From: Armatimonadetes bacterium 55-13
GTDB lineage: Bacteria > Armatimonadota > Fimbriimonadia > Fimbriimonadales > Fimbriimonadaceae
Assembly: GCA_001898035.1 (NCBI GenBank)
Contig: MKRX01000017.1
Location: forward strand, 3,520-54,587
DNA: 51,068 bases
Direction: 5' to 3'
A program made the translations under genes and the position numbers. How positions within the stretch are numbered: position 1 is the stretch's first letter; each line of letters begins with the position of its first letter. Positions 7,446 through 15,301 of the stretch are shown one piece after another. The notes under the pieces were generated by a model that was not told the DNA's origin, searched no databases, and saw only the letters and a list, made by a program, of their open reading frames with translations.

Positions 7446-8687
7446 TCAGGATAGCCGATTTTGCACAACGGGTAGGCACTCGTCCAGTTTCGTTTCCAGC
7501 TTCGCCAATAGCTCCCGGGCCTCTCGAGAGTTGAGAGGGTAGGTGACTTTTTGTCGTCCGTTTTTCAGCACTTCCACCATGGGCGTGCGGGCTCGATCAA
7601 CCGAATAAAGAAGTTTTGCGAGGTCATCTGGCAGGTAGTGGTCGCGTTCCCGGTCTCCGATTCCGGCAGGAAGCTTATAGGCGCGTCTGATTCGTTGATT
7701 TGCGGCAACATAGGCGGCATCGAGTGCTATGGCCGACGACCTTGATCGGCAATAGACATCGGCGATGGCATCGATGAGTTCTCTCTGGCCCTGTTGAGTC
7801 CGGCGCTCGGTGACGGGCAATCCAAAGCGGACTCCTAAAGTGAGGACGATGACTCCAAAGAGAACGAGGATCTGCATCCAAGCGCCAACCGCCCACGGTC
7901 CAATGACGCCGACAAGAGAAGGCTCAATTGACTCACCTAGGGTCGATTCAACAAAGACAACGCGACCTCCAGGTCTGATAAGGCCCTGAATTAGAGCCAA
8001 GCCGAGTTGAGCATCGTCGGCGCGATCGATAAAACGATTCGTCAGAAAGATTCCATCGGTTACGTTTGCCAAGATGCCTTTCTCGGAACTCGCTAATGTG
8101 ACGATGGCGGCGCCACTGTAGTCGGTTGTCTTCCAGGCAGGAAAAGGGTTGCGGGTCTCCAGAGAAAACGTTGCTCCGTCGTTGCCGAAAGGCGAATCTT
8201 CGTCATCAAATTCGGAGAAGAGGTTGCTGAAGGCAGATTGAGCAACCGTTGACAGATGTGCTTCCAGCTTAAGGGTTGAGGTGGTCGATCTGAGATTGAC
8301 GGGCGCCTTTAGAACTTCCGCGCTACTCGCTCTGAAATCAAGGCGATATGGAAGGGCAAGGATGCGTCCCCCCTGACTCAAGTGTTTTTTGAGTGCAATT
8401 TTGGTCGCCGGAGAGGGCACTCGGTCATCGGAAAAGAAGCTGTCAATTTGATAATACGGGGCAACGACGAGATCGTTGGGATGAAGTTTTGGAACTTCAA
8501 GACGCGTCACTTCCGTGGTCAAACCGTTCTGGATGAGGAGCTCGCGAAACGCCGATAGACCGCTGGGACTGTAAGAGCTAGCAAGAGGGTGCGCTTCGGC
8601 CTCTCGCTGACCGAGGCTCAACAAAGCGGCGGCAAGAACGAGAATTCCCAAAAGGGCAAAAGCAAACTTCGGGATCAGAGACTTCAA
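7446..8687 (-). CDS. DUF4350 domain membrane protein
   Basis: A 413-residue protein with an N-terminal membrane anchor (FAFALLGILVLAAALLSLG). The DUF4350 core follows (SYSPSGLSAFRELLIQNGLTTEVTRL, then DLVVAPYYQID and GRILALPYRLDF). A second membrane helix about residue 270 (WAVGAWMQILVLFGVIVLTLGVRFG) precedes a helical cytoplasmic tail. DUF4350 genes normally sit with DUF4129, DUF58 and a MoxR AAA+ ATPase. Here the DUF4129 gene overlaps it by four bases upstream, but MoxR and DUF58 are missing from the visible cluster. The biochemical role is unknown; an envelope-associated role is inferred. Confidence 0.83.
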   Translation of the reverse strand: MKSLIPKFAFALLGILVLAAALLSLGQREAEAHPLASSYSPSGLSAFRELLIQNGLTTEVTRLEVPKLHPNDLVVAPYYQIDSFFSDDRVPSPATKIALKKHLSQGGRILALPYRLDFRASSAEVLKAPVNLRSTTSTLKLEAHLSTVAQSAFSNLFSEFDDEDSPFGNDGATFSLETRNPFPAWKTTDYSGAAIVTLASSEKGILANVTDGIFLTNRFIDRADDAQLGLALIQGLIRPGGRVVFVESTLGESIEPSLVGVIGPWAVGAWMQILVLFGVIVLTLGVRFGLPVTERRTQQGQRELIDAIADVYCRSRSSAIALDAAYVAANQRIRRAYKLPAGIGDRERDHYLPDDLAKLLYSVDRARTPMVEVLKNGRQKVTYPLNSREARELLAKLETKLDECLPVVQNRLS

Positions 8688-9631
8688 GCTGCATTCTCCT
8701 GGAGGCGATCTCTCACTTCTTGATACCAGACCCTAAAGGATTCGACGTCTTCATTGCCTTGAACATGAAATCCGTACCAGATGCGATCAAAGGCTTTGGT
8801 GGCAGGAGTGAAGTCCAAGCCATTTGGCAATCGTCCGCTGCTTCGAATTCGGCTAAGGTGCTCCCAGTTCGTCTCTCCTCGGATGAAGCGAGCTACACCG
8901 GCCTCGTCAAACTTGAGCAGGCAGGCAAGATAGAGTGCTCGAACGGCCTCTCTGAACTTGCCTTGAAGGGAATACTCGTCGGCAATGGCGAGCCATTCGT
9001 CGAGTGTGCGCTCCGGTTCGTCGTCTTCAAGGACTGCCTTGGCCTTACGGCGTAGCGCCTTTTTCCACTGAAAATGTTTGATGCCGAAATAGCCGAAGAC
9101 GATGATGGCGACGGCCAAGAGACCCCAGACGATGGGAATTAAAATTTGGGAAAAGAGGCCGGGAGATGGCAACGCTGTTCTTGGGGCGTTGATCTCTCGC
9201 TTTGGAATGAGATCCTTGAGCCGTTTTAGAGCTCCATCCAACCAATTGCTCTGCTCTCCTACACCGGAGTCTCGATAGAGTGGCGAGGACTTGATTTGTT
9301 GGACTTGCGTCTTAGCCGAAGAGTCCACTGGGGGTTGAGCCGCTGCCCGGAGAGACACCAGCTCCTTAATTCGATTCATTCCTTCGGTGGAAAAATCATT
9401 GGCAAGGTCATCCACCGCAGTGATGAGTTCTTGGTCCTTTTCAATGTCATCGTAATGACCTTCAAGGGCCTGCAGAACTTGCTCAGGTGAGTGAGTCGTT
9501 TGCAGCTTTTTCTCGATTTCTCGATAATCGGTCGAGAAGCCAAGCGTTGCGAACACCAATAGAAGGCTAAAGCTCGAAGCGATTTTGACGATCTGTTCGC
9601 CAGACATCCGCAGCCAGTGCTTCAATGTCAT
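8684..9631 (-). CDS. DUF4129 domain membrane protein
   Basis: A 315-residue protein. An N-terminal signal (IVKIASSFSLLLVFATLGFS) is followed by a helical extracytoplasmic part, a single membrane span about residue 170 (LIPIVWGLLAVAIIVFGYFG), and the C-terminal DUF4129 domain (EAVRALYLACLLKFDEAGVARFIRGETNWEHL, then FDRIWYGFHVQGNEDVESFRVWYQEV). The start at 9631 has a GGAGGG sequence three bases before it and overlaps the upstream gene by 65 bases; the ATG at 9607 is an alternative. The protein is coupled to DUF4350 through an ATGA overlap. Confidence 0.85.
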   Translation of the reverse strand: MTLKHWLRMSGEQIVKIASSFSLLLVFATLGFSTDYREIEKKLQTTHSPEQVLQALEGHYDDIEKDQELITAVDDLANDFSTEGMNRIKELVSLRAAAQPPVDSSAKTQVQQIKSSPLYRDSGVGEQSNWLDGALKRLKDLIPKREINAPRTALPSPGLFSQILIPIVWGLLAVAIIVFGYFGIKHFQWKKALRRKAKAVLEDDEPERTLDEWLAIADEYSLQGKFREAVRALYLACLLKFDEAGVARFIRGETNWEHLSRIRSSGRLPNGLDFTPATKAFDRIWYGFHVQGNEDVESFRVWYQEVRDRLQENAA

Positions 9632-10610
9632 ATCCCTCCAAGCGAATTCTTCTATCGAAGTAGATTAGGGTGATGGTGGTGGCCCACACCGGGATGATGG
9701 TCCAGACCCACAGGAACAACGGTACCAGGCGAAGCGCCTCAATAAAGAGGCCCCCGTAGGGAATGTTGTCGAAGTAAGTTTCAAAGCGATTCGGGAATCC
9801 GACCAGGGCGAGCATGCCATTGAGTCCACCGGAGACGAGGATCGACAGCAAAAATAGGACCACGTAAAGGCTCCATACATTGCCGTATCCGCCCGGAATC
9901 GCTCCAAACGATCGAAGCAGCTCGGCACTCCGTTTCGCAGCCTGTTTTGGCTTGAGATTCTCGAGAACGGCAATGGGGGGCGCGAGAGCGTGGCGGCTTA
10001 CGATCAACAAGAATAGAAAGCCACCGGCTGCGAATCCGAAGAAGGCTACAAGGGCAACTAGGCCGGCCACGACATTTTCGGAAGAGGTGACCTGATCCAG
10101 GGTAGAGCTGAGTGCGGAGAGGGCCACGGCCAGGATCAAACCGCCGCAGGAGAAGAACATCTCTCGGATATGAACTCGAAGTAAGGTTCCGATGGTGCGT
10201 TTCGCAGCCTTGTAGGCGGCCTCGGCGCTGGGAGTTCGCCCAAGCATGTAATCAGAAACCATTTGGGTGACCAGAGCCGTCGTTGCCGAAACACCTATGA
10301 TGAAGAGAGGGCCGCCTACCAAGAGCGTGAGCCCAATGGCAAACGCCACTTCCGTGAACTGTACGGAGAGGCTGCTAGCGTTCTTTGTCACGAAGAATGC
10401 GGGAACGATGAAGCGCTCAATGAATGCAAATGCGGTGACGACGAAAATGGCTGGGACGACGGTCTGCTTGAGAAAAAGCCAGCCGATTTGTTGGTAAACG
10501 CGGACGGCGGTATCGATCAACTCTGTGGAGCTCATCGGCCTCATTCGGGCACGACGATTCAATCGCGCGGTGCGCTCCTGTATGAAACGATCGATTGGGT
10601 CGGACGTCAC
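9567..10610 (-). CDS. Polytopic membrane protein of the DUF4129/DUF4350 cluster
   Basis: A 347-residue protein with a charged cytoplasmic N-terminus (RFIQERTARLNRRARMRPM). About six membrane spans follow (FLKQTVVPAIFVVTAFAFIERFIVPAFF, AIGLTLLVGGPLFIIGVSA, FFSCGGLILAVALSALS, VVAGLVALVAFFGFAAGGFLFLLIV and two more). The arrangement resembles the glycerophosphoryl-diester-phosphodiesterase-type membrane domain often found beside DUF4129 genes. It is first in the minus-strand cluster and its 3' end overlaps the DUF4129 gene. Function unknown. Confidence 0.75.
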   Translation of the reverse strand: MTSDPIDRFIQERTARLNRRARMRPMSSTELIDTAVRVYQQIGWLFLKQTVVPAIFVVTAFAFIERFIVPAFFVTKNASSLSVQFTEVAFAIGLTLLVGGPLFIIGVSATTALVTQMVSDYMLGRTPSAEAAYKAAKRTIGTLLRVHIREMFFSCGGLILAVALSALSSTLDQVTSSENVVAGLVALVAFFGFAAGGFLFLLIVSRHALAPPIAVLENLKPKQAAKRSAELLRSFGAIPGGYGNVWSLYVVLFLLSILVSGGLNGMLALVGFPNRFETYFDNIPYGGLFIEALRLVPLFLWVWTIIPVWATTITLIYFDRRIRLEGYDIEALAADVWRTDRQNRFEL

Positions 10611-10747
10611 TTGCTCTGAGTGTATCCAAAGACCCGCCGCTGGAACTCCGAATGTTTCGAAGTGGTACCTAGTGTTGGGTTCGCTCGGATTACTTGATGA
10701 GACGGATGACTCGGGCGATAGGATACAGATAAGGATAGAATCGAAGA

Positions 10748-11461
10748 ATGATCGGACTAGCAGCTCTCACCGCGATTGCGGTTACCGCGCAGGGAAGCAC
10801 CAGCATCGACGCTTACTTGCAGAAGAATTTTAGCGATGCGAGCTTCACGGCCCGCGTCAAATTTGCGAATCAAAAAGAACTCGGGAAAATCAACGACGAC
10901 TTTGGGAAGAGCTATCGATTTTCCTACAGCGACCTCAAAGTTAAGGAGCCCTTTAAGGTCCGCGTGGAATCTAATGTCGAAGACACGAAGGTTTTGTACA
11001 TCCTCAATGGCACGCAACTTCTCATCCGCATTCCGCGAGTCAAGATCAACTCCCGACAGGATTTAGCGAAGGCCCCCGGGCGGCGGCAGACGCTGATGGA
11101 TTTTGGACTTCTGACTCCGTCACTCTTCAACAATTTCATGGTGGCGAAGTTCGTTCGAATGGATCGAGCCAGCGGAAACGCCGTCTTCGATATCACCTAT
11201 ATTCCGGCTTTGGACGATACAAGTCGGCATCGGGTGTGGATCGATCCCGAGAAGAAGTACATCACGAAGCGTGAATGGTATGGGCAACGCGGTGGGCAAG
11301 CGGCAACGTTCTTTTACACTAATCCTAAGAACGTTGGCGGAGTCTGGATGCCGACCACGGTCAAGGTTCAGAACAACGACGGGAAATTGGCGGGGGAAAC
11401 CTCCTATGAGGGCTTGAAAGTTAATCAGGGATTGGACGATTCGCTTTTTTCCGTGAAATAG
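10748..11461 (+). CDS. LolA-like outer membrane lipoprotein-sorting protein
   Basis: A 237-residue protein with a short signal-like N-terminus (MIGLAALTAIAVTAQG) and then the all-beta pattern of the LolA/LolB half-barrel. Examples are FTARVKFANQKELG, YRFSYSDLKVKEPFKVRVES, VLYILNGTQLLIRIPRV, AVFDITYIPALDDTSRHRVWIDPEKKYITKREWYGQ and GVWMPTTVKVQNNDGKLAGETSYEGLKVN. The family carries or senses lipids in the periplasm. It is the second-line family (COG2834-like) rather than classical LolA. The next gene begins at the base after its TAG stop, in the same frame. Confidence 0.75.
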   Translation: MIGLAALTAIAVTAQGSTSIDAYLQKNFSDASFTARVKFANQKELGKINDDFGKSYRFSYSDLKVKEPFKVRVESNVEDTKVLYILNGTQLLIRIPRVKINSRQDLAKAPGRRQTLMDFGLLTPSLFNNFMVAKFVRMDRASGNAVFDITYIPALDDTSRHRVWIDPEKKYITKREWYGQRGGQAATFFYTNPKNVGGVWMPTTVKVQNNDGKLAGETSYEGLKVNQGLDDSLFSVK

Positions 11462-12106
11462 TTGAACTCAATTCGTCAGATACGCTTGGGCGCCCGGAAT
11501 CTCGATGAGGTCCGGGCGTTTTACTGTGAGACCCTTGGCTTCCAGCCCTTGGTATGCCATGAACAATCGGTAGCGTTCGAGGTGGGCGATGGAACGGTGG
11601 TGTTCGACTCAAATAAGGAGCAAGGGCAGTATCATTTTGCGTTCAATGTGGAATACGGGCGATTGACTGAACTCTATGCTTTGTTCGCGGCAAGACTCAG
11701 GGTCATTCCTGTCGGGGACGATGCTTTTGCTCGGTTTGACAATTGGAAGGCCCGAGCGTTTTATTTCCTCGATCCGGCGGGCAACATTGTGGAGTTCATC
11801 GAGCGCGCGGAACTTGGTCGTCAGGGGGACCGCCGCGGAATTGTGGGGATTGGGGAAATTGGACTGGCGACGGAGGACGTTTCCACGACTTCCGAGGAGC
11901 TACGCAAATACTTCGGTCTTTCAACCTTCCGAGGTACGTCAAGCTCGGACTTCGAAGCGATCGGAGATGAAAACGCTCTTCTGATTGTGGTCCGAGAGGG
12001 AAGGGTGTGGTTTCCTACAGAAGATGAGAAAGCCTCCCGGGCGTCGGTGGAGTTTACGTGGATTGACCGTTTGGGGCAAGAATTGAAGTTCGCCACGGCC
12101 CAGTGA
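11462..12106 (+). CDS. VOC (glyoxalase/dioxygenase) superfamily protein
   Basis: A 214-residue protein with two vicinal-oxygen-chelate modules. The first is clear (IRQIRLGARNLDEVRAFYCETLGFQPLV, then VAFEVGDGTVVFDSN and ARAFYFLDPAGNIVEFIERAELG). The second begins at GIVGIGEIGLATEDVSTTSEELRKYFGL. The D-P-x-G-N-x-V-E phrase supplies the usual metal-ligand glutamate. The only start near the domain is TTG at 11462, right behind the LolA-like stop and without a visible ribosome binding site, so translation probably depends on re-initiation. The substrate cannot be predicted. Confidence 0.8.
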   Translation: MNSIRQIRLGARNLDEVRAFYCETLGFQPLVCHEQSVAFEVGDGTVVFDSNKEQGQYHFAFNVEYGRLTELYALFAARLRVIPVGDDAFARFDNWKARAFYFLDPAGNIVEFIERAELGRQGDRRGIVGIGEIGLATEDVSTTSEELRKYFGLSTFRGTSSSDFEAIGDENALLIVVREGRVWFPTEDEKASRASVEFTWIDRLGQELKFATAQ

Positions 12107-12126
12107 AGGACCGTGGCAAGCTTGAT

Positions 12127-13053
12127 TTACTGGGCTCGGCGTCGCCGTCGGAGAAGGGCGAGAGCACCCGCGCCAAGGGCCAGCATGGAAGCGGGCTCCG
12201 GAACGGGATTGACGGGGGCAATGCCTGAGACTTGCTGGATCCACGTGGCGCCCAGCGAGATATCGGCATAACCTGACATATGGCCGTAATACCCGTAGTG
12301 GTTTGGATTTCCACTGGGCCAGGCGACGAATGATGTTACGCCGACCTGAAGTTGGGTTCCCATGAAGTCAACGAAGAGGGCTCCACCACTATCTCCGGGG
12401 GCGACGCATCCTTCTAGACTGGTTGGCGATGCCGATGAGCCAAGAGGGCCGAGGCTGTTGGTTGTGCCATCCGGTTTGTCGAAGTCGGTGAGGAGGCCCA
12501 TCAGATCAGACTGCACATCTAGCGCATCGATCACGTTCGTGAAAGCGCGCTTGGTTCCACCGGCTCCGGTGTCTCCGGTCAGGCCGGTACCGGTTCTTCC
12601 GAATCCGACGGAGGTGCCGATCTTGCCCAGTTCATCCGAACCGGCATAGTATCCCGTGGGGGTGACGCCGCCAATGCCGCTGGAGATGTATCCAAGGCAG
12701 AAATCGTAACCACCGGTTCCTACCGTTCCCGACCAGAGAGGATGGTTTTGAATATTTGTGACCGAGTAGTTATTGCCATTGAGGGAGAAAGTTCCAGTAG
12801 AACCGCCTCCACCTCCATCCTTCACGTGAGCGGCAGTGAGAATCCAATTCGATCCGATCAGCGTTGCGGAGCCGAAGGCGCCTCCGATTTGGATCAGGCC
12901 AACGCTGGTGTAGGAGTTTCCGAGGGCCGTGTACTGACTATCCGATACGTCGTCTCGACGGGTGGATGCGTTAGCGAATGGCACGAGGGCAACGACGGCC
13001 GGCACCGTCAGCCAGGTGAGTCTCTTTATCTGCAATGCAAAACCTCCAATCAA
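12127..13053 (-). CDS. PEP-CTERM trypsin-like serine protease
   Basis: A 308-residue exported protease. After the signal (LTWLTVPAVVALVPFANA) come the histidine motif GSNWILTAAHV, a probable aspartate in the TGGYDFCLGYI segment, and the serine motif CVAPGDSGGALF, giving an S1-family triad. The C-terminus VPEPASMLALGAGALALLRRRRRAQ is a PEP-CTERM sorting tail: Pro-Glu-Pro, a membrane helix and an arginine cluster. Such tails are cleaved by exosortase during export to the surface. No exosortase gene is in the window. The gene is monocistronic and convergent with the VOC gene. Confidence 0.9.
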   Translation of the reverse strand: MIGGFALQIKRLTWLTVPAVVALVPFANASTRRDDVSDSQYTALGNSYTSVGLIQIGGAFGSATLIGSNWILTAAHVKDGGGGGSTGTFSLNGNNYSVTNIQNHPLWSGTVGTGGYDFCLGYISSGIGGVTPTGYYAGSDELGKIGTSVGFGRTGTGLTGDTGAGGTKRAFTNVIDALDVQSDLMGLLTDFDKPDGTTNSLGPLGSSASPTSLEGCVAPGDSGGALFVDFMGTQLQVGVTSFVAWPSGNPNHYGYYGHMSGYADISLGATWIQQVSGIAPVNPVPEPASMLALGAGALALLRRRRRAQ

Positions 13054-13116
13054 ACCAATGGTTCAACCTAGTTTACAGGCGAAGTGTGAAATCCTTATTG
13101 TTCCGTTTACCAGGAT

Positions 13117-13668
13117 TTATCTTTTCTTTTTGGTCACGACGATCGTGATATTGGCGTCTTTGCCGGTCTCTTTGGAGATGGACAAGGAGACTTCTGAGCC
13201 ATCTTCTCGCTTGCCGCTCACACCACCCGCTTTGGTTTCGCCGACATCAGCCATGGACGACTTTGCGTCCTTTATCTTTCCTTTGTAGAAGTCTACGATC
13301 GCTTGGGGTTCATCCTTGGACGTAAAGCTGCAGGTGACCGTTCGCTGTTTATCGTCTTCGAAAACGGCTCCGCCCGTCTCGATCTTTTCGCTGCCGGGAT
13401 AGAATGCCAGGCCGAGCTCGGCTTCCGTTATGTTCGTTGAGGCTCCGAAAGTTGACTTATTGCCGTTTTCGTCCTCGACGCTGTAGGTGCCCTGTTTGCC
13501 ATCTCCTTCGAACGTCAATTTGTTTCCCTTATCGTCCGTTACCGTCGTTCGATTACCATCGGTTGAGGTGGAAACGCGGGTTCCGTTTGCATCGACGTAC
13601 GTCGTCTCTCGTGAACCACAGCCGGAAGCAAGCGAACCAGCGATGAAAGCCAACAACAAGTATTTCAT
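13117..13668 (-). CDS. Lipoprotein with beta-repeat mature region
   Basis: A 183-residue protein. MKYLLLAFIAGSLASGC is a lipoprotein signal with lipobox LASGC. The mature part starts with short, polar, glycine/threonine-rich strands (TYVDANGTRVSTSTDGNRTTVTDDKGNKLTFEG) that look like a repeated DxxGN turn. It continues as a compact domain (LGLAFYPGSEKIETGGAVFEDD and IVDFYKGKIKDAK). The second half is reminiscent of small lipoproteins that track PASTA/BON-like envelope stress, but no family was recognised. Confidence 0.72.
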   Translation of the reverse strand: MKYLLLAFIAGSLASGCGSRETTYVDANGTRVSTSTDGNRTTVTDDKGNKLTFEGDGKQGTYSVEDENGNKSTFGASTNITEAELGLAFYPGSEKIETGGAVFEDDKQRTVTCSFTSKDEPQAIVDFYKGKIKDAKSSMADVGETKAGGVSGKREDGSEVSLSISKETGKDANITIVVTKKKR

Positions 13669-13707
13669 GGTCCCGTATTTTACAGGTTTGCTCTGTCGGG
13701 CCAGGGC

Positions 13708-14580
13708 CTAACTATAGGCAGGTTTTGACCCCTTGATGCGGAGTTCGGCGAGGACGATCCCGACGAGGATGAGCCCGGACCCGATGGCGGCAGCGGTAGT
13801 GAAGCTTTCGCCCAGCAACAGCCCAAGAAGACCAGCCCAAACGGGTTCCAGGGCGTAGATGAGCGTAGCTCTCATGGGCGGAACCGTTTTTTGAGCCCAG
13901 TTCATGGCTCCGATCACGACCGCCGTGCCAAGGATTCCCATGGCGAGGACAATGAGGAGCAGGGAAGGGCCGATCGGCGGGATAACCTCACCGTTGAACG
14001 GCATCGCCAAACCCGCGAGGGCGGCGACGGTGGCAATTTGAATGGCCGATATCCGAATAGGGTCCGATGTCGGTGCATATCTGCCGATGAGGATGATCTG
14101 CAATGCGCTGGCCACGGCGCATCCCATGGTCAGCCATTCACCCAGTCCAAGTTGCAGCGTCAACCCATCGCCGGATGCGAGAAGAATAAGGCCGAGGAAG
14201 GAAGTGGTCCCTCCGATCATGGCCATGGCGGTTGGCCTTCGGCGAAAGAGCGTCCATTGGAGTATGGGCACCAAGGGGACATAGGAAGCGGTGATGAACG
14301 CGGATTTGCTACTGGTGGTGTGCTGTAGTCCCAGGGTTTGGAGGGCGTAGGCGGCAAAGACAACGGAGCCAACTCCCAAGCCCGCAAGGAGCTCTGCCGA
14401 GGTGATGGACCGTAACTTCTTTATGAAGCATGTTCCCAAGACAATAGCGGCAACGGCAAACCGGAGCATGACAAAAGCGAACGGGCTGGACTCCTTTAGG
14501 CCAGCTTGAGTCATGGCAAAGGTGCAACCCCAAACGAGCGTGACCAGCACGAGGACCAGATCTGGGAATCTCGACTTCAT
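13708..14580 (-). CDS. DMT/EamA family transporter
   Basis: A 290-residue protein with ten predicted membrane spans in two EamA halves. It starts MKSRFPDLVLVLVTLVWGCTFAMTQAGLK and has the half-typical phrases AAYALQTLGLQHTTSSKSAFITASYVPLVPIL and MRATLIYALEPVWAGLLGLLLGE. These transporters export amino acids or other metabolites. I start it at ATG 14578-14580, which overlaps the TGA of the upstream Lrp/AsnC gene (ATGA), rather than at an upstream position inside that gene. Coupling to an Lrp-type regulator suggests amino acid efflux. Confidence 0.88.
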   Translation of the reverse strand: MKSRFPDLVLVLVTLVWGCTFAMTQAGLKESSPFAFVMLRFAVAAIVLGTCFIKKLRSITSAELLAGLGVGSVVFAAYALQTLGLQHTTSSKSAFITASYVPLVPILQWTLFRRRPTAMAMIGGTTSFLGLILLASGDGLTLQLGLGEWLTMGCAVASALQIILIGRYAPTSDPIRISAIQIATVAALAGLAMPFNGEVIPPIGPSLLLIVLAMGILGTAVVIGAMNWAQKTVPPMRATLIYALEPVWAGLLGLLLGESFTTAAAIGSGLILVGIVLAELRIKGSKPAYS

Positions 14581-15032
14581 TCCGTTGGAGGCGCCCCTTT
14601 GCCTTTGATCGTAATCAGAGCGATGGAACTTACCGTGCGGCTTACCACTGGGATGGAGCGTATGCGGAGTAGAAGCTCTCGCAGGTCTGCCGGCGACGCA
14701 CAATTTACTTTGAGGATGAAGCTGTCTTCACCGTCCACGTCGTGACATTCGACGATTCGCTCATCGGCGAGAACAAACGTCTCGAAGCTATCTGTTTCGT
14801 CAAGTCGTGGGCGTGTGGTGACTCGGATAAAGGCGAGAAGAGGCTTGCCTTCGGCAGAAGGATCGATGTCCGCTTGATACCCCTTGATCACCCCGTTTCT
14901 TTCCATGCGGCGGACACGAGCGAAGACGGCCGGTCCCGTAAGGCCGACCTCTTGGGCGATGGCGGCGTGAGTTGCTCGGCCGTCGGCTTTTAGGCGTACA
15001 AGAATTTCCCGATCAATGCGATCCAATTCCAC
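14577..15032 (-). CDS. Lrp/AsnC family transcriptional regulator
   Basis: A 151-residue protein. The N-terminal winged helix is MELDRIDREILVRLKADGRATHAAIAQEVGLTGPAVFARVRRMERNGVIKGYQADID. The C-terminal RAM ligand-binding domain is KPLLAFIRVTTRPRLDETDSFETFVLADERIVECHDVDGEDSFILKVNC. Lrp/AsnC proteins bind amino acids and control nearby metabolic or transport genes. The overlapping DMT exporter is the obvious target. An inverted repeat (TGCTAA/TTAGCA) 50 bases upstream is a possible operator. Confidence 0.92.
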   Translation of the reverse strand: MELDRIDREILVRLKADGRATHAAIAQEVGLTGPAVFARVRRMERNGVIKGYQADIDPSAEGKPLLAFIRVTTRPRLDETDSFETFVLADERIVECHDVDGEDSFILKVNCASPADLRELLLRIRSIPVVSRTVSSIALITIKGKGAPPTE

Positions 15033-15082
15033 TCGATGATTGTACCGATCGGGCTAAGAGATCATGAGTCGTCATACCCTAT

Positions 15083-15101
15083 TGCTAATGAAGTGTTAGC
15101 A
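15083..15101. promoter_or_regulatory. Inverted repeat upstream of the Lrp/AsnC gene
   Basis: TGCTAA (15083-15088) and TTAGCA (15096-15101) form a 6-base dyad with a 7-base spacer. It lies in the divergent region between the Lrp gene (starting at 15032 on the minus strand) and the metzincin gene (15302 on the plus strand). The length suits a dimeric regulator. Binding by the adjacent Lrp is inference. Confidence 0.35.
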
Positions 15102-15265
15102 GTACGGCTGATCTGGTGAACAGATGAAGTCTAATTCGATGAGGATTCGTAAGCGCTTGACGAGATTGATGAGGAGTGTTTACCAGTAGGAATACGGGTT
15201 AGTTTGTGAAAATCAAATGAACTAATAGGCCTTATACTTATCTCGTTTTATTGGGAGGAGAGTCG

Positions 15266-15298
15266 ATGATGGCGATCTTCCAGACCATCGAGGGTTAA
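15266..15298 (+). CDS. Ten-codon leader ORF ahead of the metzincin gene
   Basis: ATGATGGCG... encodes MMAIFQTIEG and stops at TAA, 15296-15298, three bases before the ATG of the protease. It has a stronger ribosome binding site (GGGAGGAG, 15253-15260) than the protease itself (GAGGG). This is the pattern of a leader that delivers ribosomes to the downstream start by re-initiation. Coding is inferred only from the signal layout; conservation would decide. Confidence 0.4.
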   Translation: MMAIFQTIEG

Positions 15299-15301
15299 TT
15301 T

